A DNA stretch of 64,000 bases from Thermoleophilales bacterium (GCA_020636895.1 JACJWZ010000001.1:1107501-1171500), one strand, 5' to 3'. Shown: positions 25,283 through 34,320, counted from the first letter of the stretch. Numbers and translations: made by a program. Notes: generated by a model not told the origin, from the sequence alone.

Positions 25283-26430
25283 GCGTGCGTCCTCTCGTCG
25301 TTGTCGATCAGCCAGTCGATCGAGGCGGTCAGCGCCTCGAGGTCGCTGGTCTCGATGCTGGGGAACATCCCGATCCGAAGCTGGTTGCGGCCCAGCTTGC
25401 GGTACGGCTCGGTGTCGACGATCCCGTTCGCACGCAGCCCGGCGGCGATGGCTGCAGCGTCGATCGCCTCATCGAAGTCGATCGTGGCGACCACGTCGGA
25501 TCGCTGCCCGGGATCGGTCACGAAGGGGGTCGCGTGCTCGGACGCGTCGGCCCACCCGTAGACGTGGTCGGCGTTCGCGCGCGAGCGACCCGTTGCGAAC
25601 TCGAGACCGCCGCTGGCGTTCATCCAGTCGAGCTGCTCGGCGAGCAGGATCAGCGTCGAGAGCGCGGGTGTGTTGTAGGTCTGGTCTTTGAGGGAGTTCT
25701 CGAGCGCGGTGCTGAGGGAGAGGGACTCCGGCTGCCACCGGGCTCCTGCGTCGGCGCCATCGAGCTCGCCGATCCTCTCCAGCGCGGCGGGGCTCATGAC
25801 GGCGAGCCAGAGACCGCCCTCGGAGCCGAACCCCTTCTGCGGGGCGAAGTAGTAGGCGTCGCACTCGGCCAGCTCCACCGCCAGCCCACCGGCGCCCGAG
25901 GTTGCGTCGATGAGGACGAGCGCGTCTCCGGAGCCCTCCGGACGCCGCACCGGCACCGCAACGCCGGTCGAGGTCTCGTTGTGGGCCCATGCGATGACGT
26001 CGGCGGCTGGATCCCCAACCGGATCGGGAGCGCTTCCGGGGTCCGCCGCGACAACTATCGGGTCGGCCAGGAAAGGGGCTCCGGCCGTCACCTTCGCGAA
26101 CTTCGACGAGAACTCCCCGTAGGTGAGGTGCAACGAGCGCTCGCGGATGAGGCACGCCGCCGCGGCGTCCCAGAACGCGGTCGTGCCGCCGTTGCCCAGC
26201 ACCACCTCGTAGCCGTCGGGGGCGCTGAAGAGCTCGCTGATCCCGCTGCGGACGCGACCGACGAGGTTGCGCACCGGAGCCTGCCGGTGGGAGGTGCCCA
26301 GCAGCTCGCCGGCCGCAGCGAGAGCCGCCAGACCCTCCGGCCTGACCTTCGAGGGGCCGCAACCGAAGCGCCCGTCGGCGGGCCTCAGCTCTGCGGGGAT
26401 CTGGATGGCGTCGGTCTCGGTGGGGGCCAT
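25279..26430 (-). CDS. serC: Phosphoserine aminotransferase
   Basis: PLP enzyme making phosphoserine from phosphohydroxypyruvate and glutamate. 383 aa, of the actinobacterial SerC type that starts IPAELRPADGRFGCGPSKVR. Lysine in YYFAPQKGFGSEGGLW (about 196) is the expected Schiff base. LGTSHRQAPV and GNGGTTAFWDAA contact phosphate and cofactor. A possible -10 (TAACCT) ends 10 nt before the ATG. First gene of the serC-serA pair, and divergent from the envelope cluster. Confidence 0.94.
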   Translation of the reverse strand: MAPTETDAIQIPAELRPADGRFGCGPSKVRPEGLAALAAAGELLGTSHRQAPVRNLVGRVRSGISELFSAPDGYEVVLGNGGTTAFWDAAAACLIRERSLHLTYGEFSSKFAKVTAGAPFLADPIVVAADPGSAPDPVGDPAADVIAWAHNETSTGVAVPVRRPEGSGDALVLIDATSGAGGLAVELAECDAYYFAPQKGFGSEGGLWLAVMSPAALERIGELDGADAGARWQPESLSLSTALENSLKDQTYNTPALSTLILLAEQLDWMNASGGLEFATGRSRANADHVYGWADASEHATPFVTDPGQRSDVVATIDFDEAIDAAAIAAGLRANGIVDTEPYRKLGRNQLRIGMFPSIETSDLEALTASIDWLIDNDERTHA

Positions 26431-26510
26431 GAGCGGCGACAGGTTACGGACTCGCCGGGCGCCGCCGTCAGCACGCGGCTCGGAGCAGGCCTGCGGCTAT
26501 GTTGTCGGCG

Positions 26511-27443
26511 GTGCACGCTCCGCCGAGACTCCGCCCGCTTGCGATCGGCGAGATCGTCGACACCGCGGTCAGCATCTACCGCGCCCACGCCGTCTCGCTG
26601 TTCCGCATCGTCGCCCTGATCATCGTGCCGTTGCAGGCGCTCGCGTTCGTCGTCGGCGTGGCCACCATCGACGATCCGCAACAGATCTTCGGCGGCGGGT
26701 TCGACGGCAGTGGCTCGCGCCAGGCGCCGGACACCAGCGCCGCCGAGGTGATCGGCAACATCGGCGTCTCGATCCTCAGCACCGTCGCGGTGCTGCTCAC
26801 GGTCGCCGCCTGCTTCCAGGCGACGCGAGACGCCTACCTCGGGTCCGAGCCCGACCCCCGCGAGTCGCTTCGCTACGCGTGGTCGCGGATCGGATCGCTG
26901 GTCTGGCTCATCGTCCTCATGGGCTTCCTGCTCTTCTTCGCCTTCCTCGCCCTGGTCGTGCCCGGGATCTGGCTCTCCGTCTCCTGGAGCATGGCCATCC
27001 CGGTGATCCTGGTCGAGCGCGCCCGCGGCTGGAACGCGCTGAAGCGCTCGTTCCAGCTCGTCCGCGGACGCTGGTGGCAGACGCTCCTGGCCCTGATCGT
27101 CGCGTTCGTCCTCGCCGCGATCGTCCAGTTCGTCCTCGCCTTCCTCGTCGGGCTGGTGGTGATTGTCGGCGACACCGACAGCGTCGTGCTCGCGGTTTTC
27201 CTCAACACCGTCACCTCGGCGATCTCCTCGGTCATCACGACCCCGTTCATCGCCGCCATCTACGTGCTCGTCTACTACGACCTGCGCGTGCGCAAGGAGG
27301 GGTACGACCTCGAGCTGATGGCGAGCGGACTCGGCGACGCGCCGCCCGCGGGCTCGGCGCTGCCCCCGCCGCCACCACCCCCCATGCAAGCCCCGCCGCC
27401 GCCTCCGCCGACCGCACCGCCACCCCCACCGCCGCCCGAGTGA
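26511..27443 (+). CDS. Polytopic membrane protein with proline-rich tail (Rv3689-like position)
   Basis: 310 aa from the GTG at 26511. The N-terminus PPRLRPLAIGEIVDTAVSIYRAH is typical of a membrane family related to the glycerophosphodiesterase membrane domain. About six membrane segments follow (for example LVWLIVLMGFLLFFAFLALVV). The tail is a run of prolines broken by Met, Gln, Ala and Thr. The start was set by a -10-like TATGTT that ends 7 nt before this GTG; an ATG at 26499 would lie inside that -10. First gene of a tightly packed five-gene operon, overlapping the next by 4 nt. Confidence 0.8.
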   Translation: MHAPPRLRPLAIGEIVDTAVSIYRAHAVSLFRIVALIIVPLQALAFVVGVATIDDPQQIFGGGFDGSGSRQAPDTSAAEVIGNIGVSILSTVAVLLTVAACFQATRDAYLGSEPDPRESLRYAWSRIGSLVWLIVLMGFLLFFAFLALVVPGIWLSVSWSMAIPVILVERARGWNALKRSFQLVRGRWWQTLLALIVAFVLAAIVQFVLAFLVGLVVIVGDTDSVVLAVFLNTVTSAISSVITTPFIAAIYVLVYYDLRVRKEGYDLELMASGLGDAPPAGSALPPPPPPPMQAPPPPPPTAPPPPPPPE

Positions 27444-28048
27444 CGGAGCCTTCCTCCGAGGCCGCACGGCGCGCCGCCCGCGAGATCCTCGGCGAGCCGC
27501 GCTTCGGCGGCGATGGCGGTGGTTCCTTCGTCGACGACGCGCTGGACGCGATCCTGAAGCCGATCGAGAAGGCGATCGATTGGCTCCGTGGCCTCGGGCT
27601 CGGGGACTCGATCGACCTCGGGATCCCCATCCCCTTCTGGCTGATCGTGCTCGGGGCGGCCGCGGCCCTCCTCGTGCTGGGCGCCCGGGCGCGGCGGCGG
27701 CGCGCGGCGCGCGACGACGTCTCGGCCCGTGGACTGGGGATCGCCGCCGGGACCGACCCGGCGGAGCTCGAGCGCCTCGCCGACCGCGCGGAGGCCGACG
27801 GCGACGCCGCGCTCGCGGTGAGGCTCCGGTTCCGGGCCGGCGTGCTCAGGCTGGCGGCGACCGGCGCGCTCCGGCTCCGCCCCTCGACGACCGCCCGCGA
27901 GGTGGCCACCGACCTCGCCTCGCCGGAGATGGACTGGATCGTCGACCGCTTCGAGCGCATCTCCTACGGGGGCGAGCGGGCCACGCCGGACGACGCGCGC
28001 GGCAGCAGGGAGCGCTGGGGCCGACTCACCGCGGCGGTGCGCTCGTGA
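27440..28048 (+). CDS. DUF4129 domain-containing membrane protein
   Basis: 202 aa. One membrane helix (PFWLIVLGAAAALLVLGARA, about 58-77) separates a short N-terminal part from a cytosolic DUF4129 domain (LADRAEADGDAALAVRLRFRAGVLRL, two parts, and TTAREVATDL). Such domains often accompany transglutaminase-like and MoxR/DUF58 proteins. Function is not established. GTG start overlaps the previous stop, and its own stop overlaps the DUF4350 GTG, so the genes are coupled. Confidence 0.82.
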   Translation: MTEPSSEAARRAAREILGEPRFGGDGGGSFVDDALDAILKPIEKAIDWLRGLGLGDSIDLGIPIPFWLIVLGAAAALLVLGARARRRRAARDDVSARGLGIAAGTDPAELERLADRAEADGDAALAVRLRFRAGVLRLAATGALRLRPSTTAREVATDLASPEMDWIVDRFERISYGGERATPDDARGSRERWGRLTAAVRS

Positions 28049-29178
28049 ACTCGCTGCGCGGGGTCCGCCGCAGTTGGCGCGGACTCCCCACGGGGATCCG
28101 CGTCGCGATCGCGGTGGTCAGCGGTCTGATCGCGCTCAACCTGGCGGCGCTGATAGCCGACGCCGCCGATCGCTCGGGCCCGCAGGGTCCCCCCTCATCC
28201 GTCACCTCGACCGGGCCCGACGGCCTCGCCGCCTACGAGTCGCTGCTGCAGCGCTTCGGCCACCCCACCGAGCGGCTCGACGGCGACCTCAGCGACGGCG
28301 GGCTCGATCCCGGCGCCACCCTCGTGGTCCTCCAGCCCGATGCGCTGTCGCAGGAGCAGGTGGACTCACTCCGTGAGTTCGCCCAGTCCGGCGGCAGGTT
28401 GGTGATCGGCGGCGCCGAGCTCTCCCCCGAGGAGCTCGTGGTCGACGATCCGCCGGCCGCCGCGCCCCTGCCCGCCGACCCGGTCCTGCCGCCGGGCTTC
28501 GCCGGGGAGGGGGTGAGCAGCGACGCCACCCGTGTGCGCACCGCCGGCCTCGGCTCCTGGCGAAGCGACGACGCCCCGCCGGGGACGGGAGAGCTGATCG
28601 TCACCCGCTCCACCGGCTCAGGCGAGGTGCTGCTGCTAGCCGACCCGAGCGCCGTTCAGAACGAGTACCTCGGTGACGCCGACAACGCCGGCTTCGCGCT
28701 GGCTCTCGCCGGAGGGCCGGGGCGGGCAGTGCAGTTCGCGGAGGGCCTGCGGGGCTCCGGCCGGGGGCTCGCCGCGATCCCCGGCTCCTGGCGGCTCGCT
28801 CTCGGTCTCCTCGCGCTCGCGGCGCTGCTCTGGCTGGCGGCGGCGGTGCGGAGGGTCGGCGCTCCCGACGGCGGCGGGCTGCAGCCGTCTCCCCCGCGGG
28901 GCGAGTACGTCGATGCGCTCGGATCCCTGCTCTCCCGCAGTGGCGGCGAGCGCGAGCTGACCGAGGCGATCCGCGCCGCCGCGAGCCGGGAGATCACGCG
29001 GCGAAGCGGCCGGGCGCCATCGCGCTCCGAGGAGCTCGCGGCCGCAGCGGTCGCCGGCGGAGCCTCGGAAGCGGACGCCGCCATGCTCGCGACGGGCGCC
29101 TCCGACCGCGACGGAATGGTGGCCGCGGCACGCGCGCTCGCCGCGGTAGGCGATGATCCGGCCGAGGAAGGAGGATGA
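28045..29178 (+). CDS. DUF4350 domain-containing membrane protein
   Basis: 377 aa. An N-terminal membrane helix (VAIAVVSGLIALNLAALIADA) precedes an extracytoplasmic DUF4350 domain (LAAYESLLQRFGHPTERL, LVVLQPDALSQEQVDSLREF, GRLVIGG), a ThuA/GATase-like fold. A second helix follows at about 248-272 (LALGLLALAALLWLAAAV), then a cytosolic tail. GTG start overlaps the upstream stop. The domain order and neighbours match Mycobacterium Rv3691. Molecular function is unknown. Confidence 0.83.
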   Translation: MNSLRGVRRSWRGLPTGIRVAIAVVSGLIALNLAALIADAADRSGPQGPPSSVTSTGPDGLAAYESLLQRFGHPTERLDGDLSDGGLDPGATLVVLQPDALSQEQVDSLREFAQSGGRLVIGGAELSPEELVVDDPPAAAPLPADPVLPPGFAGEGVSSDATRVRTAGLGSWRSDDAPPGTGELIVTRSTGSGEVLLLADPSAVQNEYLGDADNAGFALALAGGPGRAVQFAEGLRGSGRGLAAIPGSWRLALGLLALAALLWLAAAVRRVGAPDGGGLQPSPPRGEYVDALGSLLSRSGGERELTEAIRAAASREITRRSGRAPSRSEELAAAAVAGGASEADAAMLATGASDRDGMVAAARALAAVGDDPAEEGG

Positions 29179-29182
29179 GGCC

Positions 29183-30109
29183 ATGCGGGACATAGCCGAG
29201 GAGCTGAGGAGCGCCGTCGCCGAGGTCGTGGTCGGCGCCGGTGAGCTGACCGGGCGGATGATCGTGGCGCTGGTCTGTGGCGGCCACGTGCTGCTCGAGG
29301 GGCCACCCGGGACCGCGAAGTCGCTTCTCAGCGAGACGTTCGCCCGGGCCACGGGCCTCGACTACGCCCGGATCCAGTTCACGCCCGACATGCTCCCCTC
29401 GGACGTGACCGGCACGATGACGCTGCGCGGCGGCGAGCTCGGGTTCCGCCCCGGACCCGTGTTCACGAACGTCCTCCACGCCGACGAGATCAACCGGACC
29501 CCTCCGAAGACCCAGGCGGCCCTGCTCGAGGCGATGCAGGAGGGGCATGTGACCGTCGATGGGGATCCGCAGGAGCTGCCCCGGCCCTTCCTGGTCATCG
29601 CGACCCAGAACCCGATTGAGTACGAGGGCACCTACCCGCTGCCGGAGGCCCAACTCGACCGCTTCCTGATGCGGCTCGAAGTTCCCTACCCATCGCCGGA
29701 GGAGGAGCTCGAGATCCTCCGCCTCCCGCGCTCGGGGATCGTCTCCCGCGGCCTCTCCACCCACCCCGGCGGCCTCGCTGGGCGGATCGCCGCCGCCCGC
29801 GGCCAGGCCGACGCCGTCGAGGTGGCTCCGGAGGTGCTCGGCTACGTCGTCGCGATCGTGCGCCGTACCCGCGAGCTGCCGAGCGTCGAGCTCGGAGCTT
29901 CGCCACGCGCCGCCGTCCACCTCACGGCCGTGGCGAAGGCGAGCGCGCTCCTCGCCGGACGCGCGTTCGTCACCCCCGACGACGTCCAGGCCGCGGCCGA
30001 ATCCGTGCTTGCCCACCGGCTCGTCCTGACGCCGGACGCCGAGCTCGAACGCCATTCGGCCGCCGCTTCGGTGCGCACGGCGCTCGCCGACGTCCCCGTC
30101 CCGCGCTGA
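29183..30109 (+). CDS. MoxR-family AAA+ ATPase
   Basis: 308 aa from the ATG at 29183, which has AGGAGG 8 nt upstream; an in-frame ATG at 29153 lacks this. Walker A is GPPGTAKS (about 43-50), Walker B HADEINR near 103, sensor 1 ATQNPIEYEGTYPLPEAQLD (two parts), and an arginine-finger region follows. MoxR ATPases act as chaperone-like partners of VWA or DUF58 proteins, here the next gene. Probably cytosolic at the membrane. Confidence 0.92.
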   Translation: MRDIAEELRSAVAEVVVGAGELTGRMIVALVCGGHVLLEGPPGTAKSLLSETFARATGLDYARIQFTPDMLPSDVTGTMTLRGGELGFRPGPVFTNVLHADEINRTPPKTQAALLEAMQEGHVTVDGDPQELPRPFLVIATQNPIEYEGTYPLPEAQLDRFLMRLEVPYPSPEEELEILRLPRSGIVSRGLSTHPGGLAGRIAAARGQADAVEVAPEVLGYVVAIVRRTRELPSVELGASPRAAVHLTAVAKASALLAGRAFVTPDDVQAAAESVLAHRLVLTPDAELERHSAAASVRTALADVPVPR

Positions 30110-30113
30110 CGCG

Positions 30114-31361
30114 GTGAGGCTGAGTCCGACTCCGAGAGCCGCCGCGCTGCTGGCGCTCGTGGCGTGCTCGGCGCTCGTGCTGCCGGCGGCGCTCGCGGTC
30201 CTGGCGGCGCTGGCTCTGCTCGCGGCCATCGTCTACGACGCGCGCTCGGTGCCGGACCCGGGACTGCGCCGCGATGTCTCGCAGGTGCTGAGCCGCGGCG
30301 TGCGGCAGCCGCTGACGATCACCGCCGAGGCCCCGGGACCGGCCCTACAGGTGCGCCAACCCGCACCCGGCGGGCTCGCGGTGGAGCCCGCCGAAGGCGA
30401 CGGCGGGCTCGACGCCGAGCTCCTGCCGATCGCCCGGGGGCGGCACACCCTGCCCGGGTTCGGCAGTCGCGTCGAGGGAAGTCTCGGGCTCGCGGCCCGC
30501 TACCCGGAACCGGGCGGGGGAACCGAGGTCGACGTCTACCCGGACCTGCCGAACGCCCGTCGCCTGGCGCTGGCCGTTCGCCGTGGTCGCCTCGGCGATC
30601 CCGGGCTGCGCGCCCTCGGCCCGCTCGGCCTCGGAACCGAGTTCGAGTCGATCCGCGAGTACTCGCCCGACGACGACATCCGCCGCGTGAACTGGCGGGC
30701 GACGGCGCGCATGGGCCGCCCGATGAGCAACGAGTTCCGGCTCGACCAGGACCGCGACGTCCTCTGCCTGATCGACGCCGGAAGGCTGATGGCCGCACCC
30801 CTCGGTGACAGGAGCCGGCTCGATGCGAGCCTCGACGCGGTCACGGCCGTCGCGCTCGTCGCCGACGAGCTCTCCGATCGTTGCGGCGGCCTCGTCTTCG
30901 ACTCGCGGATCCGTCGCAAGCTCGAGCCGCGCCGCGGCGGTGGGCGCGGCCTGATCCGCGCGCTCCATACCGAGCAGCCCTCCGGCGAGGACAGCGACTA
31001 CGAGCTCGCCTTCCGGTCGCTGGGAGCCACCAAGCGGGCTCTGGTGCTCGTCTTCAGCGATCTGATCGACGCGACAGCGGCGCGCAGCCTGATCGCGGCG
31101 GTGCCGATGCTCGCCCGCCGCCACGCCGTCGCGGTCGTGACCCCACTCGACCCCGACATCGACCTCGCCGCTCACCGGGCCCCGCGCGCCGCGACCGACG
31201 CGTACCGCATGGTCGCCGCGCTCGACGTGCTCGAGGCGCGCGCCGGCGCCGCCGCGCGGTTGCGGAGCGCCGGCGCCGTCGTCGTCGAGGCGCCCCCGTC
31301 GGCTCTCGCCGGCGCCGCGGTGCGAGCCTACGTGCGCGCGAAGCTGCGGGCGCGGCTCTGA
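30114..31361 (+). CDS. DUF58 domain-containing protein
   Basis: 415 aa. Two adjacent N-terminal hydrophobic stretches (ALLALVACSALVLPAALAVLAALALLAAIVY, read in two parts) anchor it. The DUF58 signature GTEFESIREYSPDDDIRRVNWRATAR (two parts) is near 180-205. A VWA-like fold follows, with a possible MIDAS start in CLIDAG. DUF58/VWA proteins are standard partners of MoxR ATPases. GTG start 4 nt after the moxR stop. The last 34 nt overlap the convergent spoIIM-like gene. Confidence 0.88.
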   Translation: MRLSPTPRAAALLALVACSALVLPAALAVLAALALLAAIVYDARSVPDPGLRRDVSQVLSRGVRQPLTITAEAPGPALQVRQPAPGGLAVEPAEGDGGLDAELLPIARGRHTLPGFGSRVEGSLGLAARYPEPGGGTEVDVYPDLPNARRLALAVRRGRLGDPGLRALGPLGLGTEFESIREYSPDDDIRRVNWRATARMGRPMSNEFRLDQDRDVLCLIDAGRLMAAPLGDRSRLDASLDAVTAVALVADELSDRCGGLVFDSRIRRKLEPRRGGGRGLIRALHTEQPSGEDSDYELAFRSLGATKRALVLVFSDLIDATAARSLIAAVPMLARRHAVAVVTPLDPDIDLAAHRAPRAATDAYRMVAALDVLEARAGAAARLRSAGAVVVEAPPSALAGAAVRAYVRAKLRARL

Positions 31362-32311
31362 GCCGTTGCCGGCCGACCCGCCAGCAGGATCAGACCCCAG
31401 TAGATCCCGCCGAGGGTGAGCCCGATGAGGACGGCGGCGCCGGTGCTCACCTCCCTCCGGCTGACCAGGCCCTCGACGAGTCCGGCGACGAGCAGCCAGG
31501 GGACGGTGCCGATCACGATCAGGACGGCCTCCCGGGCCTCGGCGGCGAGGGCCGCGGTGCGTGTGCGCCCGCCGGGCCGGATCATCGCCCGGCCCATCGC
31601 CAAACCCGCGGCCGCGCCGGCGGCGATGCACGAGAGCTCGAGGACGCCGTGAGCGAACACGAACTGGGTGATCGCCGCGCCGTTGCCGGCGTCGACGGCG
31701 ATCCCGATCACGGCCCCGAGGATGAGCCCGTTGTAGGCGACGATGACCACGGTCCCGATCCCGGCGAGGATCCCAGCCGCGAACGCGAGCAGCGTCACCC
31801 CGACGTTGTTGGTGAAGACCTCCGTCGAGAACGCGGCCGCGTCCCCGGTGCTGAGGCCGCCGCCGCTGACATCGGGAGAGACCGCGCCGCGGAACATCTC
31901 CGGAACGACGCCGATGGCGGCGCTCGGGTCGGTCAGACCCCAGAGGGCGCCGAGGGCGCCGAAGCCGACCAGCAGGGCGACAGCGAGGGCAAGCTCCCGG
32001 CCGCGCTCGTGCAGGCGGCGCCAGTACCCGCGGCCGAAGATCTCCAGGAAGCCGCCCCGCTCCGAGCCCGACCCGGCGTAGACGGCGGCCCTGGCGCGGA
32101 TCACGAGCGTGGTGAGGCGCGACGTGACCGGGTCTTCGGGGAAGCGCCGCCGCGCGTAGGCGAGGTCGGCGGCGGCGGCCCGGTAGAGGCCGCCGAGGCG
32201 CCGCACGCCATCGGCTCCGAGGCGCTCGGGCCGGGCGCCCGCGCGGCTGACGAGCTGCTCGAGCTCGCGCCAGGAGGGCTCTCCGGCCCGCACGAAAGCC
32301 GCTACGTTCAC
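31328..32311 (-). CDS. Stage II sporulation protein M-like membrane protein
   Basis: 327 aa of the SpoIIM (formerly DUF95) family. A ~90-residue soluble N-terminus (LGGLYRAAAADLAYARRRFP) precedes about six membrane segments. The motif FTNNVGVTLLAFAAGILAGIGTV and the FAHGVLELSCI segment are typical. Outside endospore formers these proteins recur beside MoxR/DUF58 and RDD genes, and this organism need not sporulate. GTG start only 5 bp from the divergent RDD ATG. The inverted orientation inside the cluster is the same as Rv3694c. Confidence 0.86.
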   Translation of the reverse strand: MNVAAFVRAGEPSWRELEQLVSRAGARPERLGADGVRRLGGLYRAAAADLAYARRRFPEDPVTSRLTTLVIRARAAVYAGSGSERGGFLEIFGRGYWRRLHERGRELALAVALLVGFGALGALWGLTDPSAAIGVVPEMFRGAVSPDVSGGGLSTGDAAAFSTEVFTNNVGVTLLAFAAGILAGIGTVVIVAYNGLILGAVIGIAVDAGNGAAITQFVFAHGVLELSCIAAGAAAGLAMGRAMIRPGGRTRTAALAAEAREAVLIVIGTVPWLLVAGLVEGLVSRREVSTGAAVLIGLTLGGIYWGLILLAGRPATAQSRARSFART

Positions 32312-32316
32312 CGGCG

Positions 32317-33069
32317 ATGGAGTATCAGGATCGGGCGACGATCGGTACCCCGGAGGCGGTGGAGCTCGAGTTCGTGCTCGCGGGCGTCGGCTCCCGCGGC
32401 ATCGCCGCGGCGATCGACTTCGGCATCCAGTTCTCGCTCCTGTTCGGGATCTTCATCGTCGCCTCGCCGCTGGCCGCGCTCGGAGGCGACGCGTTGACGA
32501 TCATCGTCTTCTCGCTCGCGACCTTCTTCATGCTCTACGTCTTCGACGTCCTCTTCGAGGCGTTCCGGGGCGGCCAGACGCCCGGCATGCAGGTGATCGG
32601 GCTGCGCGTGATCCGCGACGGCGGCGAGCCCGTCGACCTGCGCTCCGCCGCCATCCGCAACATCGTCCTCCTCGTCGACGGCCCGCTGACGCTGTGGGGC
32701 GCCGGCATCACCAGCATCGTCCTCAGCAAGGAGAACAAGCGGCTCGGCGACATGGCCGCGGGCACGCTCGTCATCCGCGAGCGCTTCCCGGCGGAGCCAC
32801 CCCCGCCGCCCCCACCGCGGCCGGGTCTCCCACCTCCCCCACCGCCACCGGACCTGAGCGCGGGCTGGGACGTCGGCGCCGTCACCGCTGCGGACATGAC
32901 GGTCGTGCGCCGCTTCATGATCAGGCGCTTCGATCTGAAGCCGGAGCCTCGCGCCCGGGTCGCCGGCGAGATCGCCTCGCGGCTGCATGGAAAGGTCGCG
33001 GGTCCGGTGACGCCGATGGGAGACGAGGCCTTCCTCGAGCAGCTCGTGCGCGCCTACGACCGGCGCTGA
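32317..33069 (+). CDS. RDD-family membrane protein
   Basis: 250 aa. The N-terminal RDD domain has GVGSRGIAAAIDFGIQFSLL and the motif GQTPGMQVIGLRVI, with membrane segments at about 30-55, 58-80 and 115-135. Then comes a proline-rich linker (about 155-180) and a ~70-residue cytosolic domain without a name. RDD proteins are poorly understood; some are ion antiporters. A -10-like TACGTT (32303-32308) ends 8 nt before the ATG and lies inside the first codons of the divergent spoIIM-like gene. Confidence 0.85.
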   Translation: MEYQDRATIGTPEAVELEFVLAGVGSRGIAAAIDFGIQFSLLFGIFIVASPLAALGGDALTIIVFSLATFFMLYVFDVLFEAFRGGQTPGMQVIGLRVIRDGGEPVDLRSAAIRNIVLLVDGPLTLWGAGITSIVLSKENKRLGDMAAGTLVIRERFPAEPPPPPPPRPGLPPPPPPPDLSAGWDVGAVTAADMTVVRRFMIRRFDLKPEPRARVAGEIASRLHGKVAGPVTPMGDEAFLEQLVRAYDRR

Positions 33070-33163
33070 GGCGCATCCCGCGGCGTCAGCCCCCTGAACG
33101 GGTAGGGTCCGCGCTGCTCACCGGCTGATGGGAGCCGGGACCCGATCTAGGAGGAAGTTTGCA

Positions 33164-33703
33164 ATGGAGGTAGCCCTCGATAACCAGGGGAGCACCGCGA
33201 AGATCAGGAACCCAGTTCTTGTCGCGGTGTTCAGCCTGATCACCCTGGGGATCTACGCGCTCTACTGGTGGTACCAGGTGAACCGCGAGATGGTCGACTA
33301 CGGTCGCGCCCAGCAGGTCCAGGGCCTCGGGGACAACGCGTGGATGTCGTTCCTGGCGTTCTTCCCGGGCGGTTTGATCCTCGTCCCGCCGATCGTCTCG
33401 CTCTACAACGGCGTCGGCCGCATGCAGCGGACTCAGGAGGTTGGCCTGGGGACCAAGACCATGAGCGGGTGGGTCGTCCTCGGCGTCATCGTCGGCGGAT
33501 TCATCATCCCGTTCCTCGGGCTCGTCGCATACGGCTACATGCAGGCGGAGCTCAACAAGGTCTGGGAGAACATCCAGCGCGGCGGTGCCCAGCTCGGCGC
33601 CGGCTCCTTCCAGTCCGGCGATCCCTACTCGACGGAGGCCTACCACCCGGCGGGCCAGGGCGAGGACCCGCCCCCGCCCCCGCCTCCTCCGCCCAGCGCG
33701 TAA
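33164..33703 (+). CDS. DUF4234-like membrane protein with polyproline tail
   Basis: 179 aa. A short N-terminus leads to AKIRNPVLVAVFSLITLGIYALYWWYQVNREM (two parts), the hallmark of DUF4234. Two or three more hydrophobic segments follow (AFFPGGLILVPPIVSLYNGV, GWVVLGVIVGGFIIPFLGLVAYG). It ends in nine or so prolines. RBS AGGAGG 9 nt before ATG 33164. Upstream TAGGGT near 33103 may be the -10. Function unknown. It sits at the end of the envelope cluster. Confidence 0.78.
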   Translation: MEVALDNQGSTAKIRNPVLVAVFSLITLGIYALYWWYQVNREMVDYGRAQQVQGLGDNAWMSFLAFFPGGLILVPPIVSLYNGVGRMQRTQEVGLGTKTMSGWVVLGVIVGGFIIPFLGLVAYGYMQAELNKVWENIQRGGAQLGAGSFQSGDPYSTEAYHPAGQGEDPPPPPPPPPSA

Positions 33704-33725
33704 GGGCGGCAATCCGGTTCGGCCG

Positions 33726-33761
33726 GGAGGCCTGCGAGCTCAGAACAGCTCGTAGGCCTCC
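33726..33761. terminator. 15-bp hairpin terminator at a convergent junction
   Basis: GGAGGCCTGCGAGCT (33726-33740) pairs with AGCTCGTAGGCCTCC (33747-33761) across a CAGAAC loop, with one G-T pair. On the plus strand CCTT follows, a short U-stretch. It lies downstream of the DUF4234 gene. Its loop and right arm contain the stop and last codons of the opposing lipoprotein gene. Confidence 0.6.
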
Positions 33762-34303
33762 TTGGCCAACGTGAACCCGCGACCCGTCTCCGTATCGGTG
33801 CAGGTCATGCCGGTGGCGGCGCTCTCGCAGCGCAGCAGCCCCGCGGCGATCGACTGCCCGTAGGGAAGCGTCTCGCCGCCTCCGAGCGTTGAGTCGTTCG
33901 CGCAGACGAACTGCGGCGCGGCGCCGGCGCTGAGTTCGATCCCCTGGCCGTAGTCCCCGGGGCAATCCGACGGCTTGGGGGGCGGCGACCAGTCGCGGTC
34001 GCCGATGTCGCAGCGGACGCTGCTGGGGTCGATCGCGCAGCCGATGTTGCCCGTCGGCGAGGCGAAGGTCGTCAGCTCGCTGACCTCGATGTCGGCCGAC
34101 GGCGGCGCGCCGTCCTCGGTCGTCGTCGTCGTGGTCGTCGTCGTGGTCTCCCCCGTCGACGTCGAGTCCGTCGCCGTCACCTCCTCGGTGATCGTCACGA
34201 CCGTGCCGGCGTCGATTCCATCGTCGCCCGAGGAACCGCCGCAGGCGCCCAGCGACAGCGCAGCGAGAACCGTCAGGCCGATCGTCGCGGTGCGATTCAA
34301 CAC
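33740..34303 (-). CDS. Secreted lipoprotein with Thr-rich linker
   Basis: About 187 aa, unknown function. A type II signal peptide (IGLTVLAALSLGAC) puts the lipidated cysteine near 20. A threonine run (about ten Thr) follows, then a C-terminal ~110-residue domain with six cysteines (IGCAIDPSSVRCDIGDRDW, SDCPGDYG, QFVCANDS, LLRCESAATGMTCTD). That pattern is common in actinobacterial secreted proteins. The start is uncertain: GTG codons at 34312 and 34303 and TTG at 34300 are possible. It lies 17 nt after the ilvC stop and is probably co-transcribed. Confidence 0.72.
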   Translation of the reverse strand: MLNRTATIGLTVLAALSLGACGGSSGDDGIDAGTVVTITEEVTATDSTSTGETTTTTTTTTTEDGAPPSADIEVSELTTFASPTGNIGCAIDPSSVRCDIGDRDWSPPPKPSDCPGDYGQGIELSAGAAPQFVCANDSTLGGGETLPYGQSIAAGLLRCESAATGMTCTDTETGRGFTLAKEAYELF

Positions 34304-34320
34304 CGGGGCCACCGCCGGGA

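Noticed and set aside
34090..34150. GTC/GTG-rich simple repeat that looks like a microsatellite
   Set aside because: It is the reverse strand of a threonine-run linker in the secreted lipoprotein; low complexity from the protein, not a separate element.
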